Assembly: GCF_025961835.1 (NCBI RefSeq)
Contig: NZ_JAOQOK010000001.1
Coordinates: 930,001-994,000, forward strand
DNA: 64,000 bases
Reading direction: 5' to 3'
DNA from: Sphingobium sp. B2D3C
GTDB taxonomy: Bacteria > Pseudomonadota > Alphaproteobacteria > Sphingomonadales > Sphingomonadaceae
Under the pieces are notes generated by a model. That model did not search any database. It was not told the DNA's origin and worked only from the letters and a program-made list of their open reading frames with translations. Both the position numbers and the translations under genes were made by a program. Each line of letters opens with the position of its first letter. The first letter of the stretch is position 1. Shown here one piece after another: positions 18,565 through 28,234 of the stretch.

Positions 18565-20730
18565 ATGTCGCGGGTGGGTTTCCTAGTGAACGAGAATGCC
18601 CCTAGCACGCCTTTTCCGGCTCGACAAATACCGTTGTTGCGCCGCAGCAGTGTCTGGTTGGGACGGCTTCATGCGCGAGCGGAATCGGTGCTGGAGGCCG
18701 AGCGGGCGCAACTGCCACTGTGGGTGCCGATCCTGCTGGGCGCCGGGATTATCGCTTGGTTCACCCTGCCTGCGCCGCCGCAGTGGATGGCGTGGATCGC
18801 CTTCTGGCTGGGCGCCGCCGCCGCGTTTGGCGCCGTGGGGCGCGGAGGACGCTTGCCTGCTGCGCTGGCCGTCGGCGCGGTGCTGCTGGCGGCGGGCTGT
18901 CTGCTGATCTGGGCTAAAGCGCTGCTCGTGGCGCAGCCACCGCTCGCACGCGCCGCGGTGGTGGAGATGGAGGCGCGCGTCCTCTCGGCGACGCCCCTGG
19001 CTGCACGGGGACTGGTGCGGCTGGAGGTCGCGCCGCTATCCCGGCCCGATCTGCCGGCGCGGGTCCGCATCAACGCGGCGCCCGATCAGATGGCAGAGGA
19101 GATTGCCGCAGGGGACCGCATTGCCGTCCGAGCGTGGCTAATGCCGCCTGCACCGGCTGCCCTGCCGGGCGCTTATGATTTTGCGCGGACGGCCTATTTT
19201 TCCGGCCTCGGCGCTACCGGGCGGGCAGTCGGCAAAGTGCAGCGCCTCGATGCGGCAACCGCTGGCGGGGATGCGCGCGCGACTCTCGCCCACCACATCG
19301 CCGCGCGGTTGCCGGGACCGGAAGGGACGATCGCGATCACGCTCGCCACGGGCAATCAGAACTGGATCAGTGAGGCGGATGCGGACGCGATGCGGCGCAG
19401 CGGGCTTGCCCATCTGCTCTCGATCAGTGGCTTGCACGTCTCCGCGCTGATCGGCGGCGTGATTCTCATCATGGTCAGTCTGCTTGCGCTTTCGCCGACC
19501 CTTGCGCTGCGCTGGCCGGTGCTGATGATCGCCGCCTGCGTGGGCGGCGCGGCGGGCATCGGCTACACTGTGTTCACCGGGGCGCAGGTGCCGACGATCC
19601 GCTCGTGCATTGCCGCTCTGCTGGTAATCGCGGGCATGGCTCTGGGCCGTGAGGCCATCGGGCTGCGCTTGATCGCGACCGGCGCGCTGATCGTGATGAT
19701 CTTTTGGCCCGAGGCTGTCATCGGCCCCAGCTTCCAGATGAGCTTCGTTGCCGTGACCGCAATCGTGGCGCTTTACGAATATCCCCCCGCACGGCGGCTG
19801 TACGAGCGACGCGATGAGGGGCGGATAAAACGCTGGACCCGCAGCCTGGGTGCCTTGCTGGCGACCGGTTTGCTGGTGGAGCTGGTGCTGACGCCGATTG
19901 CCTTTGCCCATTTCCATCGCTCGGGCCTGCTTGGCGCTGCGGCCAATATGATCGCCATTCCGCTCACAAGTTTCGTGGTAATGCCCGCCGAGGTGCTCGC
20001 GCTGGTGCTCGATGCCGTCGGGCTGGGGGCGCCGGTCTGGTGGGTCGTCGGCGTGGCGCTCAAATTCCTGCTATGGATTGCGCATACTGTCGCCAGTCAG
20101 CCCTTTGCGACGCTGTCGCTGCCCGTCTCCAGCGGACTGGCCTTTGCGCTCGCCATGATCGGCCTCTTGTGGGTGATGCTCTGGCACACGGCGCTCCGCT
20201 GGTGGGGCTTGCCTCTGGCGGCGCTTGGGTTTTTCCTGACATTTCTGGCACCGTCCGCCGACGTGCTCGTCACCGCCGATGGTCATCATGTGGCCGTGCG
20301 TCTGGGCGACGGGCGCATGGCGCTGTTGCGGGACCGAAGCGGAGACTATGTTCGGACGACTTTGGCCGAGGCGAGCGCTTATGACGGCGAGTTTGCGTCT
20401 CTCGCGCAGGCGCCGGACACGCGATGCACGCGGGACATGTGCGCGATGACATTGCCGGGCCGTGCTGACCAGCCGCCGGTTCACCTGCTGATCAGTCGCT
20501 CGCGCCTGCTCGTTCCCTATCCCGAGCTGGTGGCCGCCTGCGCACAGGCTGATCTGGTGATCGCGGACCGGCGCCTCCCGCCCGGATGTGTGCCGCGCTG
20601 GGCGAAGCTGGATCGGCCAGCGCTGAGCGCTATGGGCGGCGCACTGATCCTGCTCGACAGTCGGGAGATCGTGCCGGGCCACGACCCGCGCGGCCGCCAT
20701 CCCTGGATCGTGGGTACCGGCTCGCGCTAG
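18565..20730 (+). CDS. comEC: ComEC/Rec2 family DNA uptake channel protein
   Basis: This 721-residue polytopic inner-membrane protein has the ComEC competence core. An N-terminal DUF4131-like region with two to three membrane spans and a soluble beta domain (about 45-220) is followed by the transmembrane Competence domain, with HLLSISGLHVSALIGG near residue 285, and a C-terminal soluble segment from about 590. In competent bacteria ComEC imports single-stranded DNA across the inner membrane. The C-terminal part is shorter than a full metallo-beta-lactamase domain and lacks an obvious HxHxDH. It is convergent with lexA, with 24 bases between the stops. Confidence 0.88.
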   Translation: MSRVGFLVNENAPSTPFPARQIPLLRRSSVWLGRLHARAESVLEAERAQLPLWVPILLGAGIIAWFTLPAPPQWMAWIAFWLGAAAAFGAVGRGGRLPAALAVGAVLLAAGCLLIWAKALLVAQPPLARAAVVEMEARVLSATPLAARGLVRLEVAPLSRPDLPARVRINAAPDQMAEEIAAGDRIAVRAWLMPPAPAALPGAYDFARTAYFSGLGATGRAVGKVQRLDAATAGGDARATLAHHIAARLPGPEGTIAITLATGNQNWISEADADAMRRSGLAHLLSISGLHVSALIGGVILIMVSLLALSPTLALRWPVLMIAACVGGAAGIGYTVFTGAQVPTIRSCIAALLVIAGMALGREAIGLRLIATGALIVMIFWPEAVIGPSFQMSFVAVTAIVALYEYPPARRLYERRDEGRIKRWTRSLGALLATGLLVELVLTPIAFAHFHRSGLLGAAANMIAIPLTSFVVMPAEVLALVLDAVGLGAPVWWVVGVALKFLLWIAHTVASQPFATLSLPVSSGLAFALAMIGLLWVMLWHTALRWWGLPLAALGFFLTFLAPSADVLVTADGHHVAVRLGDGRMALLRDRSGDYVRTTLAEASAYDGEFASLAQAPDTRCTRDMCAMTLPGRADQPPVHLLISRSRLLVPYPELVAACAQADLVIADRRLPPGCVPRWAKLDRPALSAMGGALILLDSREIVPGHDPRGRHPWIVGTGSR

Positions 20731-20754
20731 AGCCGGCGCCCCATATCGCCCGTC

Positions 20755-21459
20755 TCAGTTATAGCGCCGCAATAGCCCCGCGAGCCGACCCTGAATGCGT
20801 ACCTGCCGCGCCTCATAGGTTTGCGGCTCATGGTCGCGATTGGCGGGATCGAGCCGCACCTTGCGGCCGTCATGATGGAAATATTTGAGCGTCGCTTCAT
20901 TCTCGTCGATGAGGGCAACGACGATCTGGCCGTCGCGCGCCGTCTCGGTCCGCTGGATCAGCGCGAAGTCACCGTCAAAAATCCCCGCTTCGATCATCGA
21001 GTCACCGGAGACTTCCAGCGCGTAATGATCGCCGGCGCCCAGCAATGCGGCCGGGACCGGCAGCATGGTGTCGCTCTCCATCGCCTCGATGGGAAGACCG
21101 GCAGCGATGCGCCCATGCAGCGGAATTTCGATCACGTCATTGGCGGCGATTGGGATGGTCCGCGCCGGCGCGGTGGTCGCCTTGCGCAGCGGGGTCACGT
21201 TGGTGGTCGCCGCCGGCTCTTCCGTCCGCTCCGCCACGGGCATACCATCGGGCAGTTTAAGGATTTCGAGCGCCCGCGCACGATTGGGCAGCCTGCGGAT
21301 GAAGCCGCGCTCTTCCAGCGCGCTGATCAGCCGATGGATGCCGGACTTCGACTTGAGGTCCAGCGCCTCCTTCATCTCCTCGAAACTGGGCGAGACGCCA
21401 CCCTGATCGAGATGCTGCTTGATGTAGCTGAGCAGTTGCTGTTGCTTGGCGGTCAACAT
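20755..21459 (-). CDS. lexA: LexA repressor
   Basis: LexA represses SOS genes and is inactivated by RecA-stimulated self-cleavage. The 234-residue protein has an N-terminal winged helix ([20 protein letters not shown] at the start), an Ala-Gly cleavage site in RIAAGLPIE, the catalytic serine in GDSMIEAGI and the catalytic lysine in NEATLKYFH. The hinge of about 50 residues is longer than in E. coli, as in other alphaproteobacteria. A GTTC-N7-GTTC box 18 bases upstream of the start shows autorepression. Confidence 0.95.
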   Translation of the reverse strand: MLTAKQQQLLSYIKQHLDQGGVSPSFEEMKEALDLKSKSGIHRLISALEERGFIRRLPNRARALEILKLPDGMPVAERTEEPAATTNVTPLRKATTAPARTIPIAANDVIEIPLHGRIAAGLPIEAMESDTMLPVPAALLGAGDHYALEVSGDSMIEAGIFDGDFALIQRTETARDGQIVVALIDENEATLKYFHHDGRKVRLDPANRDHEPQTYEARQVRIQGRLAGLLRRYN

Positions 21460-21477
21460 GAGTGGTTCCCCAATATG

Positions 21478-21492
21478 GAACGGACGGAGAAC
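21478..21492 (-). promoter_or_regulatory. SOS box (LexA operator) of lexA
   Basis: Reading the lexA strand, the sequence GTTC-TCCGTCC-GTTC matches the alphaproteobacterial LexA operator GTTC-N7-GTTC exactly. It lies 18 bases before the lexA ATG, as expected for autoregulation. Confidence 0.9.
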
Positions 21493-21584
21493 GTTTAGGA
21501 AACGAATCGAGCCACGTCAACACGGATCGGCCAAATATCTCACGGTTTGGTGAGCTGCGTGTAGCCCCACGCACGGGCGAGCGA

Positions 21585-22481
21585 TCAGGTCAGGATGTGC
21601 TGATCGGGCGCGATGGGTGCGGGGAGGTCGGTCGCGCCGAGGCGGGCGAGCATTTCGCGTTCGACCGTCCGTGTCATCGCATCGAGCGGCAGATCGTTAG
21701 GATCATAGCCGAACGGGTCTTCCAGCTGATCGCCCAAAGCATCCAGCCCGAAGAAGGTGTAGCTCGCCACCAGCACCGGAATGAGGGCCCACCAGCCCAG
21801 CGAACCAGCCAGGGCGAAGGGCAGCAACAGGCAGAAGACATAGGTCGTACGGTGGAGGATGAGCGAATAGGTGAACGGAACCGGCGTGCTGGCGATCCGT
21901 TCACAGGCCGCCTGCACATCGCTGAGCGCCTTGAGTTGGCCCTCGATGAGCGAGTGGTGGATGGGGTTGATCTGCCCGTCGGCTGCGAGGCGTAGGCAAT
22001 GTGCGCCCATCTCATAAAGCACCGTGTCGGTCGGGTTCGGGGAGGTGCGCCATGGTCCATCGTTCACCCACCGGCCGATGGCGGCAGCCTCGTCGTGCTG
22101 ACGCAGGCGGGCTGCAAGACCGTTGGTGAAGCCGCAGACGCCGCGGAGCAGCGGGGCGCGCTCCTCCTCAGGCAGCGAGGACGTGAGCCGTGCGAAGGAG
22201 CGGCTCGCGATGATCAGCGCACCCCACTGTTTGCGGCCCTCCCACCAGCGATCATAGCAGGCACTGTTGCGGAAGCTCATGAAGATAGAGAGCGACAGGC
22301 CGATCAGCGCGAATGGAATGCCGCTGATCTGCGCGAACAGCCCGGGCCAGGCGCGGGCCGCGAGAATGGCCGCGACACTGGCCACGGCGATGCCCGCCAG
22401 CCGATGCTGGATATGCGGCATGATCGTGCCGCGGTAGGCGAACAGCACTTCGAGCAAGCCAAGGCGGTTGCGAACGATCAC
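21585..22481 (-). CDS. Bestrophin-like (UPF0187) membrane channel protein
   Basis: This 298-residue membrane protein has the bacterial bestrophin pattern: a starting VIVRNRLGLLEVLFAYRG, the early hydrophobic helix, FMSFRNSACYDRWWEGRKQWG near residue 70, and the C-terminal DPFGYDPNDLPLD. Bacterial homologues form pentameric ion channels. I chose the GTG start at 22481 because GGAGA precedes it by nine bases and family members begin with a similar IVRPR-type sequence; an ATG at 22532 would add 17 unrelated residues. It is a single gene. Confidence 0.82.
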   Translation of the reverse strand: MIVRNRLGLLEVLFAYRGTIMPHIQHRLAGIAVASVAAILAARAWPGLFAQISGIPFALIGLSLSIFMSFRNSACYDRWWEGRKQWGALIIASRSFARLTSSLPEEERAPLLRGVCGFTNGLAARLRQHDEAAAIGRWVNDGPWRTSPNPTDTVLYEMGAHCLRLAADGQINPIHHSLIEGQLKALSDVQAACERIASTPVPFTYSLILHRTTYVFCLLLPFALAGSLGWWALIPVLVASYTFFGLDALGDQLEDPFGYDPNDLPLDAMTRTVEREMLARLGATDLPAPIAPDQHILT

Positions 22482-22674
22482 GGGCGGACATCTCCTGCCA
22501 GGGCACGCGGCCACCGGACATGGGCCGGGCACCGGGCGCGCTCGCCATGCGGAGGATGCGCGCGCAGATCAAGGATTAAGTGGCCGCAAGGGGAAGCGCG
22601 CGATGGACGCTGAGGGAACCGGCGGGGAGGGCAGCGGTTCAGCTTGAGAGACGATCACAAGGGAGGACTGTGCC

Positions 22675-23163
22675 ATGCCCCTCAAGCTCGAAGGTTCCTG
22701 TCGATGCGGCGCCGTGCGCTTTTCCGTCGACAGCCACGCGCCGGTGCCATTTCTGCGTTGCTATTGCTCGATCTGCCGCAAGACCGCCGGCGGTGGCGGC
22801 TATGCCATCAATCTCCACGCCGACAAGCGCACGCTCAAGGTGGAAGGCGAGACCGCCGTCTATCACGCTACGCTGGACGATGGCGAAGGCGGATGCCGCG
22901 TCAGCACCGGCGAGCGACACTTCTGCCCCGCCTGTGCGAGCGCGCTCTGGGTGTTCAGCCCGGAGTATCCCGACCTGCTCCACCCTTTCGCTTCCGCGAT
23001 CGACAGCGATTTGCCCAAGCCGCCGTCGCTGGTGCACATGATGCTCGGATCAAAGGCGAATTGGGTCGAGCCGCAGATCGGGTCGGATGACCAGTGCTTC
23101 GACGGCTATCCAGACGAGGGGCTGGAAGACTGGCACCGGGCGCATGGGCTATGGATTGAGTAG
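22675..23163 (+). CDS. GFA family protein (zinc-binding, glutathione-dependent formaldehyde-activating type)
   Basis: This 162-residue protein has the GFA/CENP-V zinc fold. C9 and C11 (CRCGAVRF), C29, C31 and C34 (CYCSICRK) and the later HFCPACASALWV supply the zinc-binding cysteines. The prototype Gfa was described as a glutathione-formaldehyde binding enzyme, but most members have no proven activity. GGGAGG precedes the ATG by about nine bases. It stands alone between the bestrophin-like gene and an orphan gene, so the function is open. Confidence 0.82.
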   Translation: MPLKLEGSCRCGAVRFSVDSHAPVPFLRCYCSICRKTAGGGGYAINLHADKRTLKVEGETAVYHATLDDGEGGCRVSTGERHFCPACASALWVFSPEYPDLLHPFASAIDSDLPKPPSLVHMMLGSKANWVEPQIGSDDQCFDGYPDEGLEDWHRAHGLWIE

Positions 23164-23283
23164 GACGGTTCGGGCGGGACGCTTCCAGAGGCGGTCATCA
23201 GGCTGGGTTGACGGTGAGAACGTCAGCTATCCGGTGCGGCTTAAAAATACCTGCCTGTCCGGATACGGCGCCGTTGCGGACAT

Positions 23284-23742
23284 TCACTTTGCGTAGAAAT
23301 TCCGGTTCCGAGGGTCGCCCGCAGCAGGGAAATTGTTTTCTGGAATGCAACTCTGCACAGCCTTGCGATGGATTGCAGCCAACGCCCGACCATTCAGCTT
23401 GTATAACCTAACGCTCGTTCGATCCCCCGAAGGAAAAACATCCACTACGATATGCTGCGACCTGTTCCTGTACCGCAAAGCTTTAGCCGGTGAGGAGGGT
23501 GAACGGACATGGGCCAGTGCCAATCGACCACTGTAGTTCTTTCCCAAACAGAAGCTCAGGCTTTCGACATCGCTGCTGGTCGTTTGCTCAAAAGCCGGCG
23601 GTGCCCCTTCTAGTGATCGCTCAGTTGACAAGCTAAAAAGGCCCATCAACCATGCTTGCCCGATCCAAAGCGGTATCGCCACCAGCGCTACTATACCCAT
23701 GCCAGTTCGTGCGGTTGGTGATAGGTCTGACCAGCGCTTCAT
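23284..23742 (-). CDS. Hypothetical membrane-anchored protein
   Basis: This 152-residue protein starts MKRWSDLSPTARTG and has one membrane span at about residues 14-35, leaving a soluble domain of about 115 residues that is probably periplasmic. Two cysteines are visible in the soluble part. I do not recognise the family. By eye the gene is less GC-rich than its neighbours, and it is next to a repeat-containing gap, which may point to recent acquisition. The start at 23742 avoids six odd residues from a possible ATG at 23760, and neither start has a strong ribosome binding site. Confidence 0.55.
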   Translation of the reverse strand: MKRWSDLSPTARTGMGIVALVAIPLWIGQAWLMGLFSLSTERSLEGAPPAFEQTTSSDVESLSFCLGKNYSGRLALAHVRSPSSPAKALRYRNRSQHIVVDVFPSGDRTSVRLYKLNGRALAAIHRKAVQSCIPENNFPAAGDPRNRNFYAK

Positions 23743-23910
23743 CTTACACCGATTTTCCACGCATCGATTGAAATGGTCAATGTCTGCTTCCCACGCCCAA
23801 ACTGGCCGCTCGTCTATCCTTCGTCACCGCTTCAAAGCGGCTACGGCTGTGGTCCGACCATGGTGTTGAATGCGGACTGATGAGGCGCGACGCCATTGTG
23901 GGCGCTCCCT

Positions 23911-24042
23911 CCGTTCGTCCTCAGTCGCTGCTGAGCTTGTCGAAGCGGCGTATCGAAGGGCCGGCCCGTGCACTGGGATGCTTCGAGACGGCCCTTCGAT
24001 ACGCGCCTGCTGCGCACCTCAGATCCTACTCAGCAGGAACGG
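23911..24042. repeat. Long imperfect palindromic repeat element
   Basis: This 132-bp element has nested inverted repeats. The outer arms are CCGTTC (23911-23916) and GAACGG (24037-24042), then CTGCTGAG and CTCAGCAG, then the 14-bp arms at 23949-23962 and 23990-24003 (containing TATCGAAGGG). It contains CTTGTCGAAG- and CTTCGAGACG-type sequences, like the other sphingomonad-type repeats at 27703 and 40025. The remainder of the 477-base gap between 23743 and 24219 shows no convincing gene. Confidence 0.65.
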
Positions 24043-24219
24043 TGAAGGTTGAAGAAGGCCGGTTGCCACAGCTTTTCGGAGGCGGGCAGTTTCTATCGAT
24101 ATGAGCCATGATGGCTCTTCAGGGCGATGGAAAGCTGACAATCCGGATTCTCTGCTTCCGACCCTACGGCGTCGTGCCAACACATACCCACATCGCGCGC
24201 TGTCGCGGTAATCCACCCC

Positions 24220-27200
24220 TCAACCAATACTCTTCGCCAACCCCTGGCTCAGCTTCAGCGCCCCATTCAGCCGTGCCTTGGGATCACCCCAGGCGCGCTG
24301 GATGACCAGCTTGCTGTCGGGCCGCAGCTTGGCGATGGCGCCGAGTTTCTGGACGTAGCCGATCAGGCCCGGGAGATTGCGGCACTGGTCGTTCTGGAAG
24401 CTCACCAGCGCGCCGCGCGGGCCGATGTCGATCTTGGCGATGCCCGCCTTGCGGCAATTGAGCTTCACGTCGATCAGCGTCAGCAGATTCTGGGTGGGGT
24501 CGGGCAGCGGGCCGAAGCGGTCGATCAACTCGGCGGCGAAGGCCTCGATGGCGCCCTTGTCCTCCAGCTCGTTGATGCGGCGGTAGAGGCCCATGCGCAG
24601 GTCGAGATCCGGCACATAATCCTCCGGGATCATGATCGGCGCCTCGACATTGATCTGCGGCGAGGATTTGTCCGGCGCGGGGGCGAGCGCGGCGCCGCCG
24701 GCCTTGGCTTCCATGATCGCCTCTTCCAGCATCGACTGGTAAAGCTCGAAGCCAACCTCCTTGATGTGGCCGCTCTGCTCGTCGCCGACGAGATTGCCCG
24801 CGCCGCGAATGTCGAGATCATGGCTGGCAAGCTGGAAGCCGGCGCCCAGCGTATCGAGATCGGACAGGACTTTCAGCCGCTTTTCGGCCGTCTCCGTCGT
24901 CAACCGGTCGGCCGGGGTCGTCATATAGGCATAGGCGCGCGTCTTGGATCGGCCCACGCGGCCGCGCAGCTGGTAGAGCTGGGCGAGGCCGAAACGGTCG
25001 GCGCGATGGATGATGATGGTGTTGGCGCTCGGAATATCGAGACCGGATTCCACGATGGTCGTCGAGAGCAGCACATCATATTTGCGCTCGTAGAAGTTCG
25101 ACATGCGCTCCTCGACCTCGCTGGCCGACATCTGGCCATGGGCGGAAATGGCGCGCACTTCGGGCACCTTTTCGCGGAGAAAATCCTCCATGTCCGGCAT
25201 GTCCGAAATGCGCGGCACGACGAAATAGGTCTGGCCGCCGCGATAATGCTCGCGCAGCAGCGCCTCGCGAAGCACCACGTCGTCCCAGGGCATGACATAG
25301 GTGCGCACGGCGAGGCGATCCACAGGCGGTGTCTGGATGACGGACAGTTCGCGCAGGCCGCTCATCGCCATTTGCAGGGTACGCGGAATCGGCGTTGCGG
25401 TGAGGGTGAGGACGTGGACGTCCGCCTTGAGCTGCTTGAGCCGCTCCTTGTGAACGACGCCAAAGCGCTGCTCCTCATCCACGATCACCAGCCCGAGCCG
25501 CTTGAACTCCAGCCCCTTGGTCAGCAGGGCATGGGTGCCGATCACGATGTCGATGGTGCCGTCGGCCAAGCCGTCCTTGGTCGCTTTGGTCTCGGTGGTT
25601 CCGACAAGGCGGGAGAGGCGCCCGACCTTGAGCGGGAAGCCGCGGAACCGCTCCTCGAAATTGAGGTGATGCTGGCGCGCAAGCAGGGTGGTCGGGCAGA
25701 TGAGCGCGACCTGCGCCCCGGCCATCGCCGCAACGAAGGCAGCGCGCAGCGCGACCTCCGTCTTGCCGAAGCCCACGTCGCCGCAAACCAGCCGGTCCAT
25801 CGGCTTGCCGGCGGCCAAATCGTCAAGCACATCGCTGATCGCGCGATCCTGATCTTCCGTTTCCTCATAGGGGAAGCGGTCGACGAAGGCGGGATAGCCG
25901 GCGCTCTCCGCCTCATAGGCAGTCGCAGCCCGCAGGGCCCGTTGCGCAGCAGTGGCAAGCAGCTCTCCGGCGATCTCCCGGATGCGCTCCTTCATCCGCG
26001 CCTTGCGGCGTTGCCAGGCCTCGCCGCCGAGCTTGTCCAGCGCGACCGCGTCCTCGCCCGAACCGTAGCGGGAGAGCACGTCGAGATTCTCGACTGGCAC
26101 GTAGAGCTTGTCGCCGCCGGCATAAGCCAGCGCCACGCAATCATGTGGCGATTTGCCGACCGGGATCGAGGTCAGGCCCTCATAGCGCCCGATGCCATGA
26201 TCGACATGGACGACGAGATCGCCAGGCGTGAGCGTGGCGAGTTCCGCCAGGAAGGCATCCGCGCTCTTGCGCCGCTTCTGACGCCGCACCAGACGATCGC
26301 CGAGCATGTCCTGCTCGGTCAGCACTTCCAATTCGGCATTGGCAAAGCCGTGATCGAGCGGCAGCACGGCCAGCGCGACGCGGCCGGTGGGGGCGCCGAG
26401 CGCTTCCTGCCAGCTATCGACCAGCGTAACGCCGCGCACGCCATGATCTTCAAGCAAGCCCTTCAGTCGCTCGCGCGCGCCGATGGAGTAGCTGGCGATG
26501 ATGCGCTTGCGGCCCTTGCGCTGGCTTTGTTCCAGATGCTTGGCCACCGCCTCATAGACATTGCCGCCCTGCGCCCGCTCGGGTGCGAAGTCGCGGGCGC
26601 TGTCCACGCCGAAATCGAGCACATGGGCGCTCTCCGGCTCGTGGAAGCTGGAGGTGAAATGGATCGGCAGCGCCTCGATACTTTGCGCCCACTGATCGGC
26701 AGTCAGATAGAGCTGATCCGGCTGCAGCGGGCGATAGCTGCCCGGCGAGGCCGCCGCGGCGGTCGTGCGATTGGCGTGATAATCGCGGATCGCCTCGAAG
26801 CGGGCCTCGGCCGCGCCAGCAGTGCCGGCCTCGCGAATCCACAGCGTTCCCTCCGGCAGATGCTCGGCGAGCGGGACGAGCCGGTCCTCGAACAGCGGCA
26901 GCCAATGCTCCATGCCGGCTAGACGCCGCCCGTCGCTCACCGCCTGATACAGCGGATCGCCGGTGGCGGTCGCGCCGAACATCTCGCGGTAGCGGCTGCG
27001 GAAGCGCTTGATGCTCTCCTCATCGAGCAGCGCCTCGGAGGCGGGCAGGAGCATGAAGCCATCGACCGCACCGGTGGTGCGCTGGGTCGCGGGATCGAAC
27101 CGACGCAGCGTCTCGATCTCGTCGCCGAAGAAGTCGAGCCTCAGCGGGCCGGGTTCGCCCGAGGGATAGAGATCGACGATGCCGCCGCGCACGGCATATT

Positions 27201-27681
27201 CGCCGGCGTCATGCACCGTATCGGTGCGGACATAGCCGTTGGACTGGAGCAGGCTGACCAACCGGTCGATGGCGATCCGCTCGCTCGGAGCCAGGCGGGC
27301 GACCATCTGGCGGATGCGGAAAGGCGTCAGCGTCTTCTGCGTGACCGCGTTGACGGTCGTGATGACCAGCTGCGGACCCTTGGGCTTGCCCTGCAAGGCG
27401 TGCAGGCCCGCCAGCCGCTCGGATGCGGCGCGCAGCGAAGGGGAAGCGCGGTCGTAAGGCAGGCAGTCCCAGGCGGGAATGCTCACCACTTCCAGCTCCG
27501 GCGCAAAATAGCGGACGGTCTGCGCAATCGCATCGGCCATCTGGCCGTCTGCGGCGATGAAGCAGGCTCGCTCCTTCGCCGCGCGAGCGAGGTCGGCGAG
27601 CAGCACGGGCAGGAAGCCCGCGGGCACGCCGGAGAGCGTGAGCGGGGCTTTGGCCGAGATGATGCGGGAAATGTCGGTCAT
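24220..27681 (-). CDS. mfd: Transcription-repair coupling factor
   Basis: Mfd removes RNA polymerase stalled at lesions and recruits UvrA. The 1153-residue length is typical. In order, it has UvrB-like N-terminal domains, the RNA polymerase-interacting CarD-like domain near residue 490 (VHVDHGIGRYEGL), and RecG-like translocase motifs: Walker A GDVGFGKTEVA near residue 635, the DEEQ box VDEEQRFG near residue 735, and QLRGRVGRS. A C-terminal TRCF domain follows. It lies downstream of sdhE on the same strand, with a repeat element between them. Confidence 0.96.
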   Translation of the reverse strand: MTDISRIISAKAPLTLSGVPAGFLPVLLADLARAAKERACFIAADGQMADAIAQTVRYFAPELEVVSIPAWDCLPYDRASPSLRAASERLAGLHALQGKPKGPQLVITTVNAVTQKTLTPFRIRQMVARLAPSERIAIDRLVSLLQSNGYVRTDTVHDAGEYAVRGGIVDLYPSGEPGPLRLDFFGDEIETLRRFDPATQRTTGAVDGFMLLPASEALLDEESIKRFRSRYREMFGATATGDPLYQAVSDGRRLAGMEHWLPLFEDRLVPLAEHLPEGTLWIREAGTAGAAEARFEAIRDYHANRTTAAAASPGSYRPLQPDQLYLTADQWAQSIEALPIHFTSSFHEPESAHVLDFGVDSARDFAPERAQGGNVYEAVAKHLEQSQRKGRKRIIASYSIGARERLKGLLEDHGVRGVTLVDSWQEALGAPTGRVALAVLPLDHGFANAELEVLTEQDMLGDRLVRRQKRRKSADAFLAELATLTPGDLVVHVDHGIGRYEGLTSIPVGKSPHDCVALAYAGGDKLYVPVENLDVLSRYGSGEDAVALDKLGGEAWQRRKARMKERIREIAGELLATAAQRALRAATAYEAESAGYPAFVDRFPYEETEDQDRAISDVLDDLAAGKPMDRLVCGDVGFGKTEVALRAAFVAAMAGAQVALICPTTLLARQHHLNFEERFRGFPLKVGRLSRLVGTTETKATKDGLADGTIDIVIGTHALLTKGLEFKRLGLVIVDEEQRFGVVHKERLKQLKADVHVLTLTATPIPRTLQMAMSGLRELSVIQTPPVDRLAVRTYVMPWDDVVLREALLREHYRGGQTYFVVPRISDMPDMEDFLREKVPEVRAISAHGQMSASEVEERMSNFYERKYDVLLSTTIVESGLDIPSANTIIIHRADRFGLAQLYQLRGRVGRSKTRAYAYMTTPADRLTTETAEKRLKVLSDLDTLGAGFQLASHDLDIRGAGNLVGDEQSGHIKEVGFELYQSMLEEAIMEAKAGGAALAPAPDKSSPQINVEAPIMIPEDYVPDLDLRMGLYRRINELEDKGAIEAFAAELIDRFGPLPDPTQNLLTLIDVKLNCRKAGIAKIDIGPRGALVSFQNDQCRNLPGLIGYVQKLGAIAKLRPDSKLVIQRAWGDPKARLNGALKLSQGLAKSIG

Positions 27682-27702
27682 TAGTGTGTTCGACTCTGCC
27701 TT

Positions 27703-27784
27703 CCGTTCGTGTCGAGCCCTTCGACTGCCCGCAGGGCGGGCGCTCAGGATAAACTTCAGCCAGAGGCTGAAGTCGAGACACGGG
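27703..27784. repeat. Composite palindromic repeat between sdhE and mfd
   Basis: The ends of this element (GTTCGTGTCGAG at the left, GTCGAGACAC at the right) are the two halves of the 26-bp repeat found near 40025 and 40368. The middle is enlarged by two hairpins: GCCCGC-AGG-GCGGGC (27727-27741) and CTTCAGCC-AGA-GGCTGAAG (27754-27772). A related fragment with CTACGCTCGAA is seen just to the right, at about 27816-27842. It fills most of the 189-base gap between sdhE and mfd. Confidence 0.65.
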
Positions 27785-27870
27785 TAGCGCTTTGGGATTG
27801 GCGTTGGCCCGCTGGTTCTCGACTACGCTCGAACCGAACGGAGGTTGGGAGGGTCAAGAAAGGGGAGGGC

Positions 27871-28137
27871 TCACTTCGCAATCGGGACATAATCAAGCCT
27901 GCGCATCGCTTCCATCATCGCGCCTTCGTAACGCGCGGGGCAGGGAAGTGTGCCGATGGCCCAGGCCATGATGTCGACATCCTCTTCCTCGAGCAGCGCC
28001 TCGAACAGATCGGCCTGCGCCTGCGTGAAGCTCGCGGCGTGGGCATCGAAGAACCCGCCGATCATCAGATCCGCTTCCTTCGTGCCCCGGTGCCAGGCGC
28101 GGAATTTGAGGCGGCGCAGGCGGGTCTCGTCGATCAT
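27871..28137 (-). CDS. sdhE: FAD assembly factor SdhE (succinate dehydrogenase assembly factor 2 family)
   Basis: This 88-residue protein helps attach FAD covalently to the succinate dehydrogenase flavoprotein subunit. The conserved Arg-Gly motif is R17-G18 in WHRGTKEADL, followed by the five-helix pattern LFEALLEEEDVDIMAW. The length agrees with the family (about 90 residues). It is divergent from recG with about 97 bases between starts and precedes mfd on the same strand. Confidence 0.88.
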   Translation of the reverse strand: MIDETRLRRLKFRAWHRGTKEADLMIGGFFDAHAASFTQAQADLFEALLEEEDVDIMAWAIGTLPCPARYEGAMMEAMRRLDYVPIAK

Positions 28138-28234
28138 GTCCGGTCCTTTTCGCGCGGCGCTCGGGTGCGCGATTTATCATGATTGGCCGGCGGGCACTTT
28201 TCCGGCCCTCCAGCTTCGACTAGGGCAGATAGCG

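Noticed and set aside
24766..26922. A 718-residue open frame opposite mfd
   Set aside because: Its composition is of the antisense shadow type and it has no recognisable domain. The mfd frame is clearly the gene.
27682..27702. Possible second SOS box in front of mfd
   Set aside because: Two GTTC words are visible near 27689 and 27704, but their spacing is not seven bases.
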